From Branchiostoma belcheri (Eukaryota > Chordata > Leptocardii > Amphioxiformes > Branchiostomatidae), in NCBI RefSeq assembly GCF_001625305.1, contig NW_017803932.1, forward strand, positions 2,789,553 to 2,853,552: a DNA stretch of 64,000 nt, given 5' to 3'. Each line of letters opens with the position of its first letter. Within the stretch, counting starts at the first letter, position 1. Of this stretch, positions 21,600 through 50,575 are shown piece by piece. A program made the translations under genes and the position numbers. A model generated the notes under the pieces. That model did not search any database. It was not told where the DNA came from and worked only from the letters and a program-made list of their open reading frames with translations.

Positions 21600-22800
21600 G
21601 GAAACTCGAGAGGACAAGTTAAAACAAACCTCTTTTTTCAAGATGGCCGACTTCAGTGTGGAAAAAGAACCAAGCGAACGCCGCGAACATTCTATTTATC
21701 GTCACTTTATTACGCCATTCCATAACAACAACAACAACAACTAGGGAAAAGCGTTGTAGAACGGCTTGCAGACATCCTGATGTTGTTTGGGGAAAACACT
21801 GAATGAAGTTGATCGACTTCGAATTTACTAAGATACCATGGACACATCTTCGGTGAACAAAAAAAAACACTGCATACCTGAAGAAGTAACTCCTACCACA
21901 GTCAGTATCAGTAACATGGAAACGACTCTTAAGGCTGGTTTCGGATTCTTAACTTTAACATACTTGTCCTATCGTTATGAATATTCGTCTGATGCTGTAC
22001 ATTGGCTGTCCTTGGTGCTGAAAACCACCAATTTTCACATCAAACTGCTCCTCTTGTACAACTGTCACCACTCACTGTCAACTTAAAAATCAACAAGTAT
22101 CGAAAATTCTTCTAGTGTATGTAAAGACCCATCTGGCGTTAAATATAAGCATAACTTCTTACCATTTTACAAGTACTAGTCGAGATAACATACCTTATCA
22201 TAGCATTATCAGAATTATTATAATTTACACAGAAACTCCTGTTTCTGGTGCTTAATATCATTCACACACAAACAACAATATGCATAACAAATGGAAGAGC
22301 CTCGGGTGAATAGCACCATTCTTGTAACGCATGTGACGATATATGTGTACAAGGGAAGCAGTTACGTTTGTGAATACTAGTAGATGGTTTTCAGCACCAA
22401 GGACAACGGCGTAGTGTACAGCAGCGGATGGCTGTTTGTAACGGCAGCACAAATAACGTTTAGAATCTGAAACCAAAGTCTAGTAGTCGTTTCTATATCA
22501 CTTTCATACTCACTGTGGTAGGAAATACCACATAACTACCTAAGTTATGCAGGGAATCGAAGTACTTTTGTTGTTTACCGAATATGTGTCCATGATATGG
22601 TACAGTGTTTCTTCAAAACAACTTTAGGATGTCTGCAAGCCGTTCTACAACACTTTTCCCTAGTTGTTGTTGTTGTTGTTGTTATGGAATGGCGTAATAA
22701 AGTGACGATAAATAGAACGTTCGCTGCGTTCTTTTGGTTCTTTTTCCACACTGAAGTCGGCCATCTTGAAAAAAGAGGTTTGTTTTAACTTGTCCTCTCG
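21600..22800. promoter_or_regulatory. Shared, mirror-image upstream region of the palindromic pair
   Basis: Both arms keep an AAGATGGCCG motif (YY1-like), a conserved CGTAATAAAGTGACGATAAATAG block (half CRE in the middle), and a (CAA)n or (TTG)n tract. In each arm a good acceptor (TTTCTGTTACAG) stands about 90 bp before the ATG, suggesting a 5' untranslated exon nearer the centre. The whole region would act as a divergent promoter. Function is inferred from position. Confidence 0.35.
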
Positions 22801-23004
22801 AGTTTCCCCCAATCTTTGTTATCCGGCACCTTTCTTTGCGCTGTTTGAAGTTGTGAATAACGTAGAGTGATATCAGGTGGACAGTAATGACTTTCTGTTA
22901 CAGATCCGTCCAGAGTTAACGGCTGATCTTGACACTGAGTTGTCGCTGAGTTTCACTGTGATTCACGTCAATCTACCGTCAGACGGGTGACAGAGTCTGA
23001 GAGG

Positions 23005-23652
23005 ATGGAGGCGTACACGCTGAGATACGTGCTTGAACTGAACGACCGGGTCGCTAGGGGGCTGGTGTGGCAGCATTACCAGGGTAGAAAGACCGCCCGG
23101 ATGTCCATCTTCCCCAGCAAGCCGGCGGGTAACGTCAAGTTCAACCCGCTTCAACCCATGGCCAACACCGCCCAGACGCCTGGGTTCGCTGGAGGCGAAA
23201 GGTCGTCTGTGAGGAGAGAGCTCCTGCCGGGTCTGTCCGCTTCTCCGGCGCTACACAGCGACTCGGACGACTCCGGAGCCGATCTGACGACATCCGAGTC
23301 CAGCGGTTCGGCCAGGTGCAGAGGCACGGCCAGAATGACCATCCGTGCGGTCCAACCTGCTAGCAGAAACCACGTGGTCATTCCGGACACTTCGTCCAAC
23401 GAACGTCCAACCGTGTCCTTCGGCCGGAGAAGAGCCGTGGTGAAGCGGTCTACCCGAGGGGAACAGCGGTGTGAGACGGCAGGAGGGTCTGAGACCGTGG
23501 ACTTGATCTACATGGACGGCTGTCTGCACAGACCGAAGCGTCGGAGGGAGGAGGACGACAGCGAGGTCTCGCCGTGCGCCAAGCGACACCTTGCGGATGT
23601 AGACTATGATGCATCAAATGTGGACTACGATGCAGACGACGAGTCCTGCTGA
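23005..23652 (+). CDS. Intact right palindrome copy: single-exon nuclear-type protein, possibly IER-like
   Basis: This is 215 codons plus stop without introns. The chosen start is ATG 23005 (MEAYTLRYVLELNDRVARGL). A frame extension upstream begins with a non-ATG codon. The N-terminal 40 residues are a helix with RVARG and basic residues; the middle is Ser/Asp-rich (SDSDDSGADLTTSESS); two basic clusters resemble nuclear localisation signals (GRRRAVVKR and RPKRRREEDD); the tail is acidic (DYDASNVDYDADDESC). The layout recalls the immediate-early regulators IER2/IER5: a short N-terminal helical box with SRxQRG, an intronless frame, KRRR and AU-rich mRNA. The similarity is weak and the family is unproven. 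The 3' untranslated region has ATTTATTT-type elements. Confidence 0.7.
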   Translation: MEAYTLRYVLELNDRVARGLVWQHYQGRKTARMSIFPSKPAGNVKFNPLQPMANTAQTPGFAGGERSSVRRELLPGLSASPALHSDSDDSGADLTTSESSGSARCRGTARMTIRAVQPASRNHVVIPDTSSNERPTVSFGRRRAVVKRSTRGEQRCETAGGSETVDLIYMDGCLHRPKRRREEDDSEVSPCAKRHLADVDYDASNVDYDADDESC

Positions 23653-24285
23653 GAAAAGGGAATAGAAAGACAAAGGACTCGAGCACAGCAAGTAGATCTG
23701 AATGTCCAAATTCAATTGTTTAATGACACTGGACATTTATTTGGCCTCATCAACTTCAGAAGTTCCCGATTTTTATAGGTTGTTTGAGGTGACTGTTCAG
23801 AACATTTGAAATAGTTTTTTTACTTAAGTCTCAACGGGACAATGTCAGTATACATGTCTGGTGTAATCAATATTTTAACATCCGTCCCACAAATGAGCAG
23901 AATTTTCTTATGATCGGAGCTTTTGAATTACTGATGACAAAACAGTTACGTATCTGTGCATGATGATCTGTGCAAGCTTTCGCCAGGACATGTTTTCTCT
24001 CCATTTTAAACAACATTAGAACTTAATGAATCCCAGAAACAATGGGGCTGTCAGAGTTACAAGGAACAAAAAACACAATAAAAATTATTTATGAATCGAT
24101 TTTGAAACACTTCTGTTCGCTTGGTGTATGTAGCAGCAAAATATGCGACGACACGTACTACCTTATTTATGAACTTTTGTAATTTGTGCAGATCATGGCA
24201 AGTGCTGTCCACCAAGTTGGTGTCCTTGACTAGCATTTCAATGGCACAGTTCAAACTTAAATAAATGCATGTTTTTAAATTCCAT
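23653..24285 (+). other. 3' untranslated region of the right palindrome copy
   Basis: From the TGA to AATAAA at 24260-24265. It contains ATTTATTT (about 23,735) and two TTATTTATG elements (24,086 and 24,163), which resemble AU-rich elements of unstable mRNAs. This sequence is not shared with the left arm. Confidence 0.45.
24260..24265 (+). terminator. Polyadenylation signal of the right palindrome copy
   Basis: AATAAA about 610 bp past the stop. An earlier AATAAA at 24077 could serve instead. Confidence 0.45.
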
Positions 24286-24289
24286 TGTG

Positions 24290-26890
24290 TTGTGTTTTAT
24301 GTATTTTCCTGGTATCCTTTTCTGTCAGTCATGCTTACATCTAATAGGGGCTACGTGAGAGTTGTGAGGGATAGTAGGTCTCTAGTCCCAACTCCCAAGT
24401 GTAGGTGTTTGAGAACACTTTCATGTACGATTCACTGAAATTGCACGGTGCATTGATTTCCATGTTGGTGTAACAGCATGTGAAAATGAATATCTGTGTA
24501 TTATGCTACATGTCGGTTAACACATTCAGACTCATTCTCAGGCACACAACCAGACTCAACAACGACTCAAAATAAGGAGACATCCCGGGATGTTGTTGGA
24601 ATTGTCCACTGTGTATTTTGCAACAGAAAGGGCAATGTGACTGTGTTGACAAGGGCTCTCTAGAAACCCGTTTGCCTCAGCTGCCTGAAAAAAACTATGT
24701 CAACTTGAAGTATTGCATTTTCTTCAGATGCTGAAGTTTTGTACTATGTCTACTCAAGTGTAACAATTCTGAAATGTTAATACCATTGTAAAACTTTGCC
24801 ATAGTGACCATTCGAAGGTCTACAAAGTTATTTGAACCTGCTGGTTTCAGTCATTCGTTCCTTTAGTTGAGTAAAACAGACATTTTAAAGATAACCCTCA
24901 GCAGGGAATTTGTTACATTTTTTTCCGAACTTCGCTCAAAGCTGAGACAAAGAGGTTTCGACAAAGATCACCCGCGCCATGTCATAATGTTACGCATCCT
25001 ATCTATGACATCTAACCTTTTATCTTATTTTATTTTATTTTACCATGTGTAAAGCCGTGAAAGAATTTCTGCATACCTCACCTGATGCACCAAAATATAC
25101 CTACCAGCCAATTCACAACACAGAACGTTAATGTTACATGAACCAAAAGTACAGTCGACATAAAAACACTGAATGTACTGATGCATAAATTAGCAAATAA
25201 AAAGGAAAAAAACGAAACATCTTTCTTTCCAATTACTATAGTCAGATGTTTTAGTCTCACGTGAGTCATATATAAATACAAGTACAATGTACAAAACATA
25301 AAAATATGGCATCCATCTTGTGGACTTGGTTATCTAGCTGGGAGTCGACTATTCCTGGATCTGTATGTGTGAAGAGACTACAGAGGTGCTGTACATAGTT
25401 AGCCCTGTACAGAAGACAGGCGGTAAGGGGCACGTTTGCATGGTTGGGGGCACGTTACAGGACCTGGAGCCAAACCCACAGTACAATCTCACAGAGGGCA
25501 CTAACTTGACGTTGTAACATGACGTTGTAAGTATAACAGGAACCAGCACCCGTGTGGCCATATACTACATACTGTATGTAGGACTATCCATGAAGCGGAT
25601 ATGTGTAACAAAATAGCCACAGAAATAACAGCCAACATGTCCTACATGTGTCTGATACCTTGTTGTTTACAATCGTGACATTGTTGCACATCTGTCTTAG
25701 TTTCCTTCCCGCTCTAGTGTTACGTTACGTTGTGTAAACTGGTTTCTGACAAATAGTTCTTGTTAGAAAGTTATCTTACAACAACTGATACACTCGACCG
25801 ATAACTTGTAAGAAACATCATTGTGAGAATGGCTACTACACGATAGTCACTGAGCACACATTTTTCCAACCGTTATAACCAAATAAACAACCAACGGGAA
25901 CAACAAAAAACAGTTGCATCCTGTCTCACAACAAGTACTCAGTCCTGGTAGACACATGGGTTCACTATTTTGCAAGAATGTACAAAAGAATAGGACAGTC
26001 TGGTCCACATAATATTTCAAATAAACATTGAGATATGAAGAACAGGGCTCAAAACTCAGTTCAGACATTGTGGTGACACAATACAACTATGTTAACAATC
26101 CTCCCCTTTTTTCATCCAATTTGTTTCTTAATTAGTATAACTTTTGATGGTAGCCAAATGGTTACTGTTGGCAAATTTCTATTGACCGTTGAATTTAACG
26201 TGAAGGAAGTTGGCTGGATCTCTAACTAGTAGCCTCTTTTTTTTTATTAAATATTGATAATTTGAATGAACTGAAAGGCCCAAATGTAAAACTAGGGGAA
26301 GACCTTCTAGGTGTACTGTGCCACACACACTGACACTGATATTTGTTATTTCTGCACTTACCAACATAGAGTCTTACAATGGTAGGTTTTCCTTTTCCCG
26401 ATGCTAGTTTCTTTTACCACTACACTGAGGCATCACAAAAATAGTTATCTCAATAGTCACTTATCCCACAAGACCCAACAACCCTATCTACACATAGAAA
26501 GTACAGCACCCATCACATTGGTTTCTTTAAGCAGCTTTGGAGGGGAGGGGGGGGGAGTACAGAGTCAAGATGAACCCATCTCTTCTATCATAACTTGGGT
26601 TCATCTGAGAAATATGACATGTGCAATGGTATTGCTTGAGTTGTGGGCACCAGCTGTCATGTATCAAAACTGGCCATCAATGTACGTACACTGCAGCACA
26701 CACTGGCACGCACCAAGGACCTAACTGCTTAATGTACATCAATATTAATTTAATTAAAGATTTCAAAAGCCTTATTAATTACATTACAGTTACCCAGTGT
26801 ATTTTCATATCTATCTGACAGCTCCTGGTCCACTCAAAAGTATTTAAATGACATCTAGTGACCAATCTGGCGTAACAGAAAGCTTGCCCC
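24290..26890. other. Intergenic region without recognised genes
   Basis: Both strands were read. There are only short unsupported open frames and low-complexity runs (for example the TTTTATTTTATTTTA tract near 25,025). No tRNA, repeat pair or promoter signature was recognised. Confidence 0.5.
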
Positions 26891-26910
26891 CTTACTTTAT
26901 GTTTTTTGTC

Positions 26911-26916
26911 TTTATT
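26911..26916 (-). terminator. SIK3: Candidate polyadenylation signal of SIK3
   Basis: TTTATT on the plus strand reads AATAAA about 660 bp past the SIK3 stop. Other candidates lie further on (about 26,244). The 3' untranslated region would then be 26,890-27,574. Confidence 0.35.
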
Positions 26917-27574
26917 ATTGACTTGGTTTTTTCGTTTGAGGCACTTGTCTGCAATGGCACTGTGGTGAGAGTATCTGGACTGTTACATGGTGAATATCGT
27001 TAAGCCTTCTTGTTAGCTGGATAATTCTTATAGAGTTACATCAGTTTGAATCTTTTTCCTTGTCTTACTTCTATGTGTGAGTTATGAGATTTCTATACAG
27101 AACTTTCGGTCACATGGGATGAGAATATAGCTGGATACCTACACATCACTTCCCACAGCAAACTTAGCAGGCTCTCTATATATATCATACAAAACCAGAA
27201 AATTTACAATTTACACTCACTGTACATTTTACAAGATTTCTCTTGGCAACAGATTTGGGAGTTATCTTTTCTCTTCGTATTTCTCTTTTTAACTCTTCTG
27301 CTTGTCATTGAATGGTCCCAACAAACCGTTGAACATTATTCAAGGTCGCTGCATTCCCCAACTGTCACTCTGTCTACCTTTCCTTCCATTCTACTTTTCT
27401 CTTTAAAAATATCCATCAACATCTAACAAACCCTGTCAAACATGCTGAGTACTTTCTCCAATAATACATTGTACTGACGGAGGAAAAAAGCTTCCTAGCT
27501 GGTTACTATGACATTCTAGTCTGGTAATACAAAAGTTCTACCAGCCTCCGCTCTTTCCCGTCCTACTACACAAC

Positions 27575-43621
<16,047 letters not shown>

Positions 43622-44439
43622 TCATAACCTTTTAATCCTATAACTGAATTGAAAATCATCATTGATGAGTGGTACAAATATCTTCTTCAGGAAAGGCAAC
43701 AACTGATGAATCTATAATACAAGTATTAATTGTAATGAAATGCAATAAGATTCAATTAACGATTCAATAAGCCAATGCAAAAACATATAAAAATCATTTT
43801 AGTCATCTAGGTCATTTTCAAACATAACCATCATCAAAGAATGAGGGTGAGGAAATTTGCATAAATAATGTATTGGAGAGGGCTTAACGAAATGCCATGT
43901 CTTAGTGGGGCCAATCTCATCAGCCCTAACACCTCTAGAGTTAAGCCTAATGGCCGTGGCTCGACCTTCAGAAGACAGAGATATTGAATTATTACGTATT
44001 TTGGATTAAATTATAGTTCTGGTCAGTCATTAGCTATAGGTCTATACCAGGCTCTGTGATCTTCTATACAACTTTAATCCAGGCCTCATTTTGAATGACT
44101 TTATTATAATAGTACAATTGACTCTTCATGGAGGCAGAACAGAATAAAATTCAAGATCTGCCCATAATACAAAGCTGGCAAATACATCTGCTGTGAGATT
44201 ACTAACATTACAGACACAGTAGAGGCATGGCTGAACTTTGAGGCTCTTTTGTTTACTTGAAGGTAACAAAAGAAGAGTGTTTACTGCAAAACACACTCAG
44301 GTATGTACCCATGACAATGGCACTCAGTCTGGACACTTCCTGTTTGGTTTCAAGGTTCTGTAACATCTGTGCACAAGGAAGTTCTATGTGTTCTGAGCTT
44401 TACTTGGTATTTTCATACATGAAGTCCAAAATTATTCAT

Positions 44440-44760
44440 CCCTACTATCATCAAATTCTCGCGTGCTTCCAAAACAAAGATATCCCTGCAGTTCCAAGGA
44501 AAGCAGCCAGAGGGTCCAAACCAACACCACCTGTTGTTAGTGTCCTAATGAGCTACTTGACAAAACAATTTGATTATAGAAAATTGTTCAGGGCATAAGG
44601 GCAGTTCTGCTGCAGTACAATAGAAAGACGATAGGAGGCCCACCAGGAAAATTGTCCTTTGTTTTGCTGATACCGACCGACAGACCAAGTAACACAACAT
44701 CCACTCATAACACAAACAGCACCAAAAACATAACCTTCTTGGTAAAGGTAATAATGTTAC
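44440..44760 (+). repeat. Copy of the 5209-6025 interspersed repeat family
   Basis: It has the GCAGTTCCA string and ends in CATAACCTTCTTGGTAAAGG, corresponding to the right end of the intact copy with two changes in the terminal repeat. Confidence 0.55.
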
Positions 44761-45054
44761 AAAAATATAATTACAAAAACATTATAAATAGAAAATGAGT
44801 GAATGAAACACAGGTGCACACTATACATGTATAATCAGAGAAAGTGCATACTGTATACAAAACGTAGCATCAATATTAAAACTGTTTTAGTTATAACTAT
44901 TGAACCTGTTGCTCATTAACTACCCATACAGCAAATTTCAATAATATTATACATCTACATAGTAACACCATACTACTAATTAATTTTTTAACATGAAGAT
45001 GACATCATGTACATGTAGCATGCTGACCTCATACTTGTGAAATGAATATTAATG

Positions 45055-45300
45055 CAAACCACAAACTAAAAAAAAATCTAATGCCAGCAAAAGGTCAGAC
45101 ACAAATAGTCCTGCCATTAATTTTTCATCACGTTTGAAACGTCATATAACATGTTGATATGATCATGACTTCATATAATCGTGTAATATTAGTACGTGTT
45201 GCAAACCTCAGACTATCACTGCGTAAAGGTCAGATGCAAATAGTAACGCCATTAATTTTTCATCGCGTTTATGACGTCAAGTACGATATTGACCTGAACT
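45055..45300 (+). repeat. Tandem duplication carrying a CRE in its second copy
   Basis: Two copies of about 120 bp (about 45,055-45,170 and 45,200-45,300) share AAAGGTCAGA(C/T), CAAATAGT and CCATTAATTTTTCATC(A/G)CG. The second copy has a perfect TGACGTCA (45,272-45,279); the first has AAACGTCATA at the same place. Confidence 0.6.
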
Positions 45301-46180
45301 AGTCGCAGCAAATTAAGTATTCAGTACGGGACACTTGTCTGTACTTGGTTCACCTAGATGGCTACAAATTACAAAGCTTAAGTGCTCTTTGGTACATATT
45401 AGAGCAGGACCAGTAAAAACATGTTCCACCTTTCTATGACATTTAACCGTCATACTGCTAAGGTTGCCTTTGGCACCAAATTTATACCGGTTAAGGGGTT
45501 AGGCAGCAGGGAGACAGTTAAAACATGTATTCTATTCTGAGACTCTTGCTAAAAAAAGCACTCAAATTCATCTTCAAAGTCCTCTATTGCCTCTACTTAT
45601 TATTTGTCGTTTTCTGTTGACTTGAACTAAAAGATCTTAAACCAAGAAATCCTAAAAGAAGAAAGCTCCAGTCGTGTGATGCTAGGTTCAAACAAATATA
45701 TTGTACAGCAAATACATTTTCAATACACAAAACAATTTAAGGTTGCTGTCAACAATTCATCAAACAAGAAGGCTCAGACACGTTTTGGTGACCTTGTACT
45801 TGGAAGGTAACATGTAATGGCCTTCTGGGCAAAGCCTGTCTAGGACTTAATGCTCCCGGATACTCGGCATGCATATATACAGCACGTATTTTCAAAGGGA
45901 ATTCTTTACGATCTCCTGTCTTTAAGATGACATTGACATTCAAAAGGGGCCCAGGGGGAAGTATTCAGTTTTAGTATTGTTATTTTAGAATGGATAAAGG
46001 AATTTAGGAGACATTACACTGGATGATATTTTGATTCTTAGACACTTGGCTCTGTTAAGGATTAATATTCATATTTCCCCAATCTTTTGCATAATGTTAT
46101 AGTTGAAAAAAACAATGTCATGCTAATAAAATATAAAGTTTACTTTCTTCGTGCTGCCTAAACCATCAACACAAATGCTG

Positions 46181-46288
46181 AAATTATAAACCTCTTCCCT
46201 TCTAAAATAGCCATTTGGCACAGGCTGTACAGGCACAGGCTGTGCCAATTGGCTATTTTAAAAGGGAAGACTCAAGAGGTTTATAATT
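46181..46288. repeat. 108-bp near-perfect hairpin element
   Basis: The left arm (AATTATAAACCTCTTCCC, then AAATAGCCATTTGGCACAGG) is repeated in inverse orientation on the right with few mismatches and a short loop near 46,230. It is a small foldback element of unknown origin. Confidence 0.7.
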
Positions 46289-49200
46289 GATGTAACCAGG
46301 TAAACAGCTCTTATTCTATCTTGTCCTTTCTCAACAATCAGTCCACTTTCTCCTTTTCTATCCCAAATTTTTGCCAAATATGGAATCCGATTCAAAAGTT
46401 GTTTTTTTCTCTCTACATGTACCTTAACTACCCCCTCCCACACCACTCTTTGTCCTCATGTCAAATGTGCGTCATCCATGAACACAACAAGGAAATTGCT
46501 TCTCAACAACAAAATGAAGCACTTACAACATCCCACATGCAGCAATTCAGTTCAGTTATGAAATCAATTAGATATCAAAATATATACAATGACATGTATT
46601 CAACATCACTTCATAGAGGCAAAGGAATTATGACAAAAATCCAAGTTGCTGCAAGCTTTTAATATGCATTTCCTGGTTTCCAGGAACTATAGGAATATTC
46701 ACAACAGTGTCTGTTGATGACACGTACTCAGTGAGTACCAAATGTTTATATCATCAGACATTATGTAACTGGGAAAATAACAATTTCCACCATAATTACA
46801 GGGTTAAACGGATGTATATCGATTAGCTCCATTTTCTGTCACCTGGAATACTGCAAGAAATTATACCTGCAATTTGATTAATATTCCTGCAAATAAAATT
46901 TCAAGCTTGATCTGATGACTTCTATCTTAATCATCATGACTTGAACAGTTTTGTTATTCAAAATGAAAAACTATGACACTAAATAATATACCGGTACATG
47001 CACTTAAAGTGAATTAGAGTTCATGAATGACAACAAGGCCTGTGAACTGCAAACATTCACTAGGCACTGCCAAAATTTGTAATAATTCTATACTTTTGGG
47101 CTAATCTATAATTCATGATATTAAGACTAATTTTTTCATATCCTGTAAATAGTTAGCCTGAGTGTCAGCCTTTTTAGCTTTCGTCTGCTCCCCATGATCC
47201 GCTACTGGGCCCTAAGTAGGAAAATATGACGGAAACAGGAAGAGAGAATCTTGACAGATTTCCATGTTCTTTGCCCAAAGTCCTGTTGTAATTTCTGCAA
47301 AAACAACTTCAGCTTCACACAAATCCATGGAGCTAATCTTATATCCCAAGTAATACCATGCACTTGTTCTGACAAGAATGTAGCAATCCTTATCAAAACA
47401 AACAGTTCATTTTCAGTTCTTGAAGGCACCCGAAGCAACTTCATCGCAATAAAACTGGCTTTTAAAGCCAATTTTCTGTTCATTTTTTAATGCAATATTA
47501 ATTATAAGTTGAATCAAACCTCTCCAATAGCATACTGATATCAATACACTAGAGTAAGCTAAAAAATTTGCAATGTTGCTGATGGAAAGTGGTTCCATAT
47601 TTCATATTGTTGGCTGGTTCAAGCTATTTATTGGTGGTACCAAAAGTGACTCCTTACATAGCATGTTTCTGGGCTATTTAACATGCTTCAAGAATAAAAT
47701 GATGACCAAAATGTGCTAAGAAATGGCAGTTATGTCATAATCAGACATCATAACAGCATCAGACAGATTTCCTCATTCAGAATATTTTTCTTGTTTTGCT
47801 GCCCTGAAATTACAGTGGATGCCTTTAAGCGTTGAGAGGCCTGCATGTTCCTGACCTTGGTGCTGAGGTTAATGCTGTATGACCTTACATGAGGGCGAGT
47901 TCTCGGAAATCTGCAACATTGGCAGACAACAGTTAAGACAGGGGGTAGCAGGCCGTACGTGTGTCCACACTTTAACTGTCACATTATCACTCACTCTATA
48001 TTCATTACACATGGCACTGTGGTTAGCATTACAAGCAAGAAGGTGTCGTTTTGCAGTTAGAGCTTGTAGTAAGTCCTGGATTGCACATTTCAAGTATGCA
48101 AATGTGAAAAAAACTAAACTGTCTTCAGAAACTCTGACATACAGGTACCAATTAAACCAAGAAAGCATCCTTCAAGTTTGGTTAAAAATATTTCAAGTAA
48201 AATAAGAATTGTGACAAATATTTTTGTTGCATGTTCTTGTACATTGGGATACCATATATACCTATACCAGGTATATACCTAACTAATACCCCAAGGCTAC
48301 ATTCTTTCGCAAGATATTGTCTCAGTGTAAACGGCAACAGGAGCTTTGACTATTGAGTCTGACTCTTACTGTAAGGGTCAATGGCTAGTAAAACAACATT
48401 CGGGTGTACATTCTTAAAGCCTCAAAGCTTTCTTGGAAACCTTGAGGAACGAGCAAGTGTTCTGGGGTTTATCTTAGCTCATTCCTTAGTAAGAGGCATT
48501 GGCCTCCGTACTTAAGTAAAAACAACCTATTACACCAAGCTTGTTTAAGACTGTCTTAAACCTCCTTGATTAGACACTGTATACTGATGGAAACAAAATC
48601 TCCAGACAAATTACTTTACTCTGATCCCAGGCAGGGTACGGAATACTAACCTTTAACCTGCAATTTGTATAGGAATATTTGGGACTGCGTAATGCAAAAA
48701 CAAAAAATAACTGAAAAACCCAGGGAAGACACCCTGCACAGAAGCCCTAGGGAGTAAACCCTTGCACAGAAAATTCCAGGGGGGGATGAAATACCCCTGG
48801 AGCTAACCCTGTAGCCAAGCCAGTAGTAATGTCTCCTGTATCCTGTAAATGTGTATTAATGCTTTAATGCATCGGAAAAACATGAATTGCACTAAAGTTG
48901 GTAGGGGGGTTATTTTCCAAATAAATTTATCAATGAATACAAAACGAGCAGATTTGCATAAATTAGCGAATTGCTGTAAAGAATCAAAGAACACATTGAG
49001 AAAACACTTTTTTCTTATTTCCTACTCTGAGTCCTAGGAATTCCGGAAACTATATTTTGAAACCTAACTTTGGACAGACCTTGTCAGGCACATTGTGTTC
49101 AGCCAAAGTCGTAGTGCATTCTGGGATTGTTTAGACGGTACTTGAGATTGCCAGAGTACTTTTCTATGCACGCACAACGTTGTGGTGACTAGTACATTTG

Positions 49201-50503
49201 TAGGTACTTTAACGTATATACAGTGAAGCAACTACTTACGCATTTCTTACTTCCTAAAATTCTTATTTATGGAGAAATAACAACCTCCTCCTCCTTATAA
49301 AGCCTGAATCTTACATCTCATTACTTATTCCCATTCCTTTATGTTCTTCTACACACATGTACAAGCAAGCCTGAGCTGAATTATTCTTTTGCTATATCAC
49401 AAATCTGCAAAGTAGGGCATCATATTACTAGCAGGTCCTAAATGGCACCATACGTTAGGTGACACACATTATGAATCAAAATTACTAGTAACCCCACAAG
49501 CAAAATGGGCACCTAATTTCACTTCTTGTTGATCAATCTCGACTTGTTTGTTTGTTTGCAAGGAATTATCTAGGCAACCAACTAAGGTGACATTTACACC
49601 CCAGTGGACAACAAAATTACAGTAACTGGCCCCAAGGGGCTCAGGTTTCATAAGGAATCAAATCAAGGAAGTGTGACAGCAAGTAGTCTTTGATCATTGA
49701 AGATTCAATTTGGGTTATTACATCACTTTATGGAGAGCTTACACAAGCTGCCTATAAGTATAATGGAGGCCTTTACATAAGCATACATGTAAACTTTCTG
49801 CCTCCTTGCACTGTTATAATAATATCAAGGTCCTGGACATCTGCTTATTACGTTTAACTGCAAACAAAATACTAAACGTGAACATATCTTTGCTATTTAG
49901 GCCTTATTTATATTCTGCAAGTCTTTTCTGCACCCAAAGTTAAAGCTGATTTTGGACTGTGGGTACACCGGTACAGTATTAAAGCCACGATGTCATATTA
50001 CACTAACAATAAACATCAACAAGAAATTTGGCCTTATATATAGTTGTAAACAGTGAAAAATATCACCTGCACTTATCTACAAACATCGTCTTTAGAATGA
50101 TCTACTCAGTCATTTGACATAAAACTGTCAATTATTTTTTATAGACAGAAAGACAGAAGTCACTGTGAATATACACTGAAATTTAAACTAAACACCGAAA
50201 TTTGGGGAATGGAAGATTCCAGAAAGAACCTGTTGAATAATTGCTAGCGCTGGTGCATACAGCCAACAGCTGGTATGTGCATAATGCATGGTTGACTCTG
50301 GCGACATTGAAGAGACTGTAACGTACTAAGTAAACTGCCCAAGTGCTTTGCAACAAATTTTAGAATTTTCGTTTTCTTGATATGTGCCAGGCTTCTAGAA
50401 GCTTCTGGGAGAAGAGACTCTGGAAACCTCTAAAATGATGAAATATATAATTCTTATTATCATATAGCCGGACGGCGTGGACCAATCAGAGGCCCGGATA
50501 CCC

Positions 50504-50575
50504 GTGCTGTTATTTCCCGATAACAGCACATGTGGTGTTATGGCGGAATAACAGCACATGTCGTGTTATGGCTGA
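50504..50575. repeat. Short inverted and tandem repeat cluster
   Basis: GTGCTGTTAT and ATAACAGCAC (50,504-50,529) form a hairpin. AATAACAGCACATGT and GTGTTATGGC then repeat in tandem. It may be one end of a larger foldback element with 50,827-50,997. Confidence 0.55.

Larger units (their letters stand above)
20774..23652. repeat. Large head-to-head inverted duplication (about 1.37-kb arms)
   Basis: The left arm (20,774 to about 22,140) is the reverse complement of the right arm (about 22,280 to 23,652), with a centre near 22,200. The coding parts are about 99% alike by eye. The parts nearer the centre drift gradually and carry small indels, including about 22 bp present only on the right near 22,940. 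Homology stops at the stop codon on each outer side (TAA left, TGA right). The arms include shared promoter-like sequence. Confidence 0.85.

Noticed and set aside
22258..22788. Open frames in the centre of the palindrome
   Set aside because: The matching region in the other arm does not keep the frames; they are better explained as non-coding upstream sequence.
20837..23686. Several long frames antisense to the palindrome genes
   Set aside because: They are shadows produced by the G+C-rich coding strand and have no independent support.
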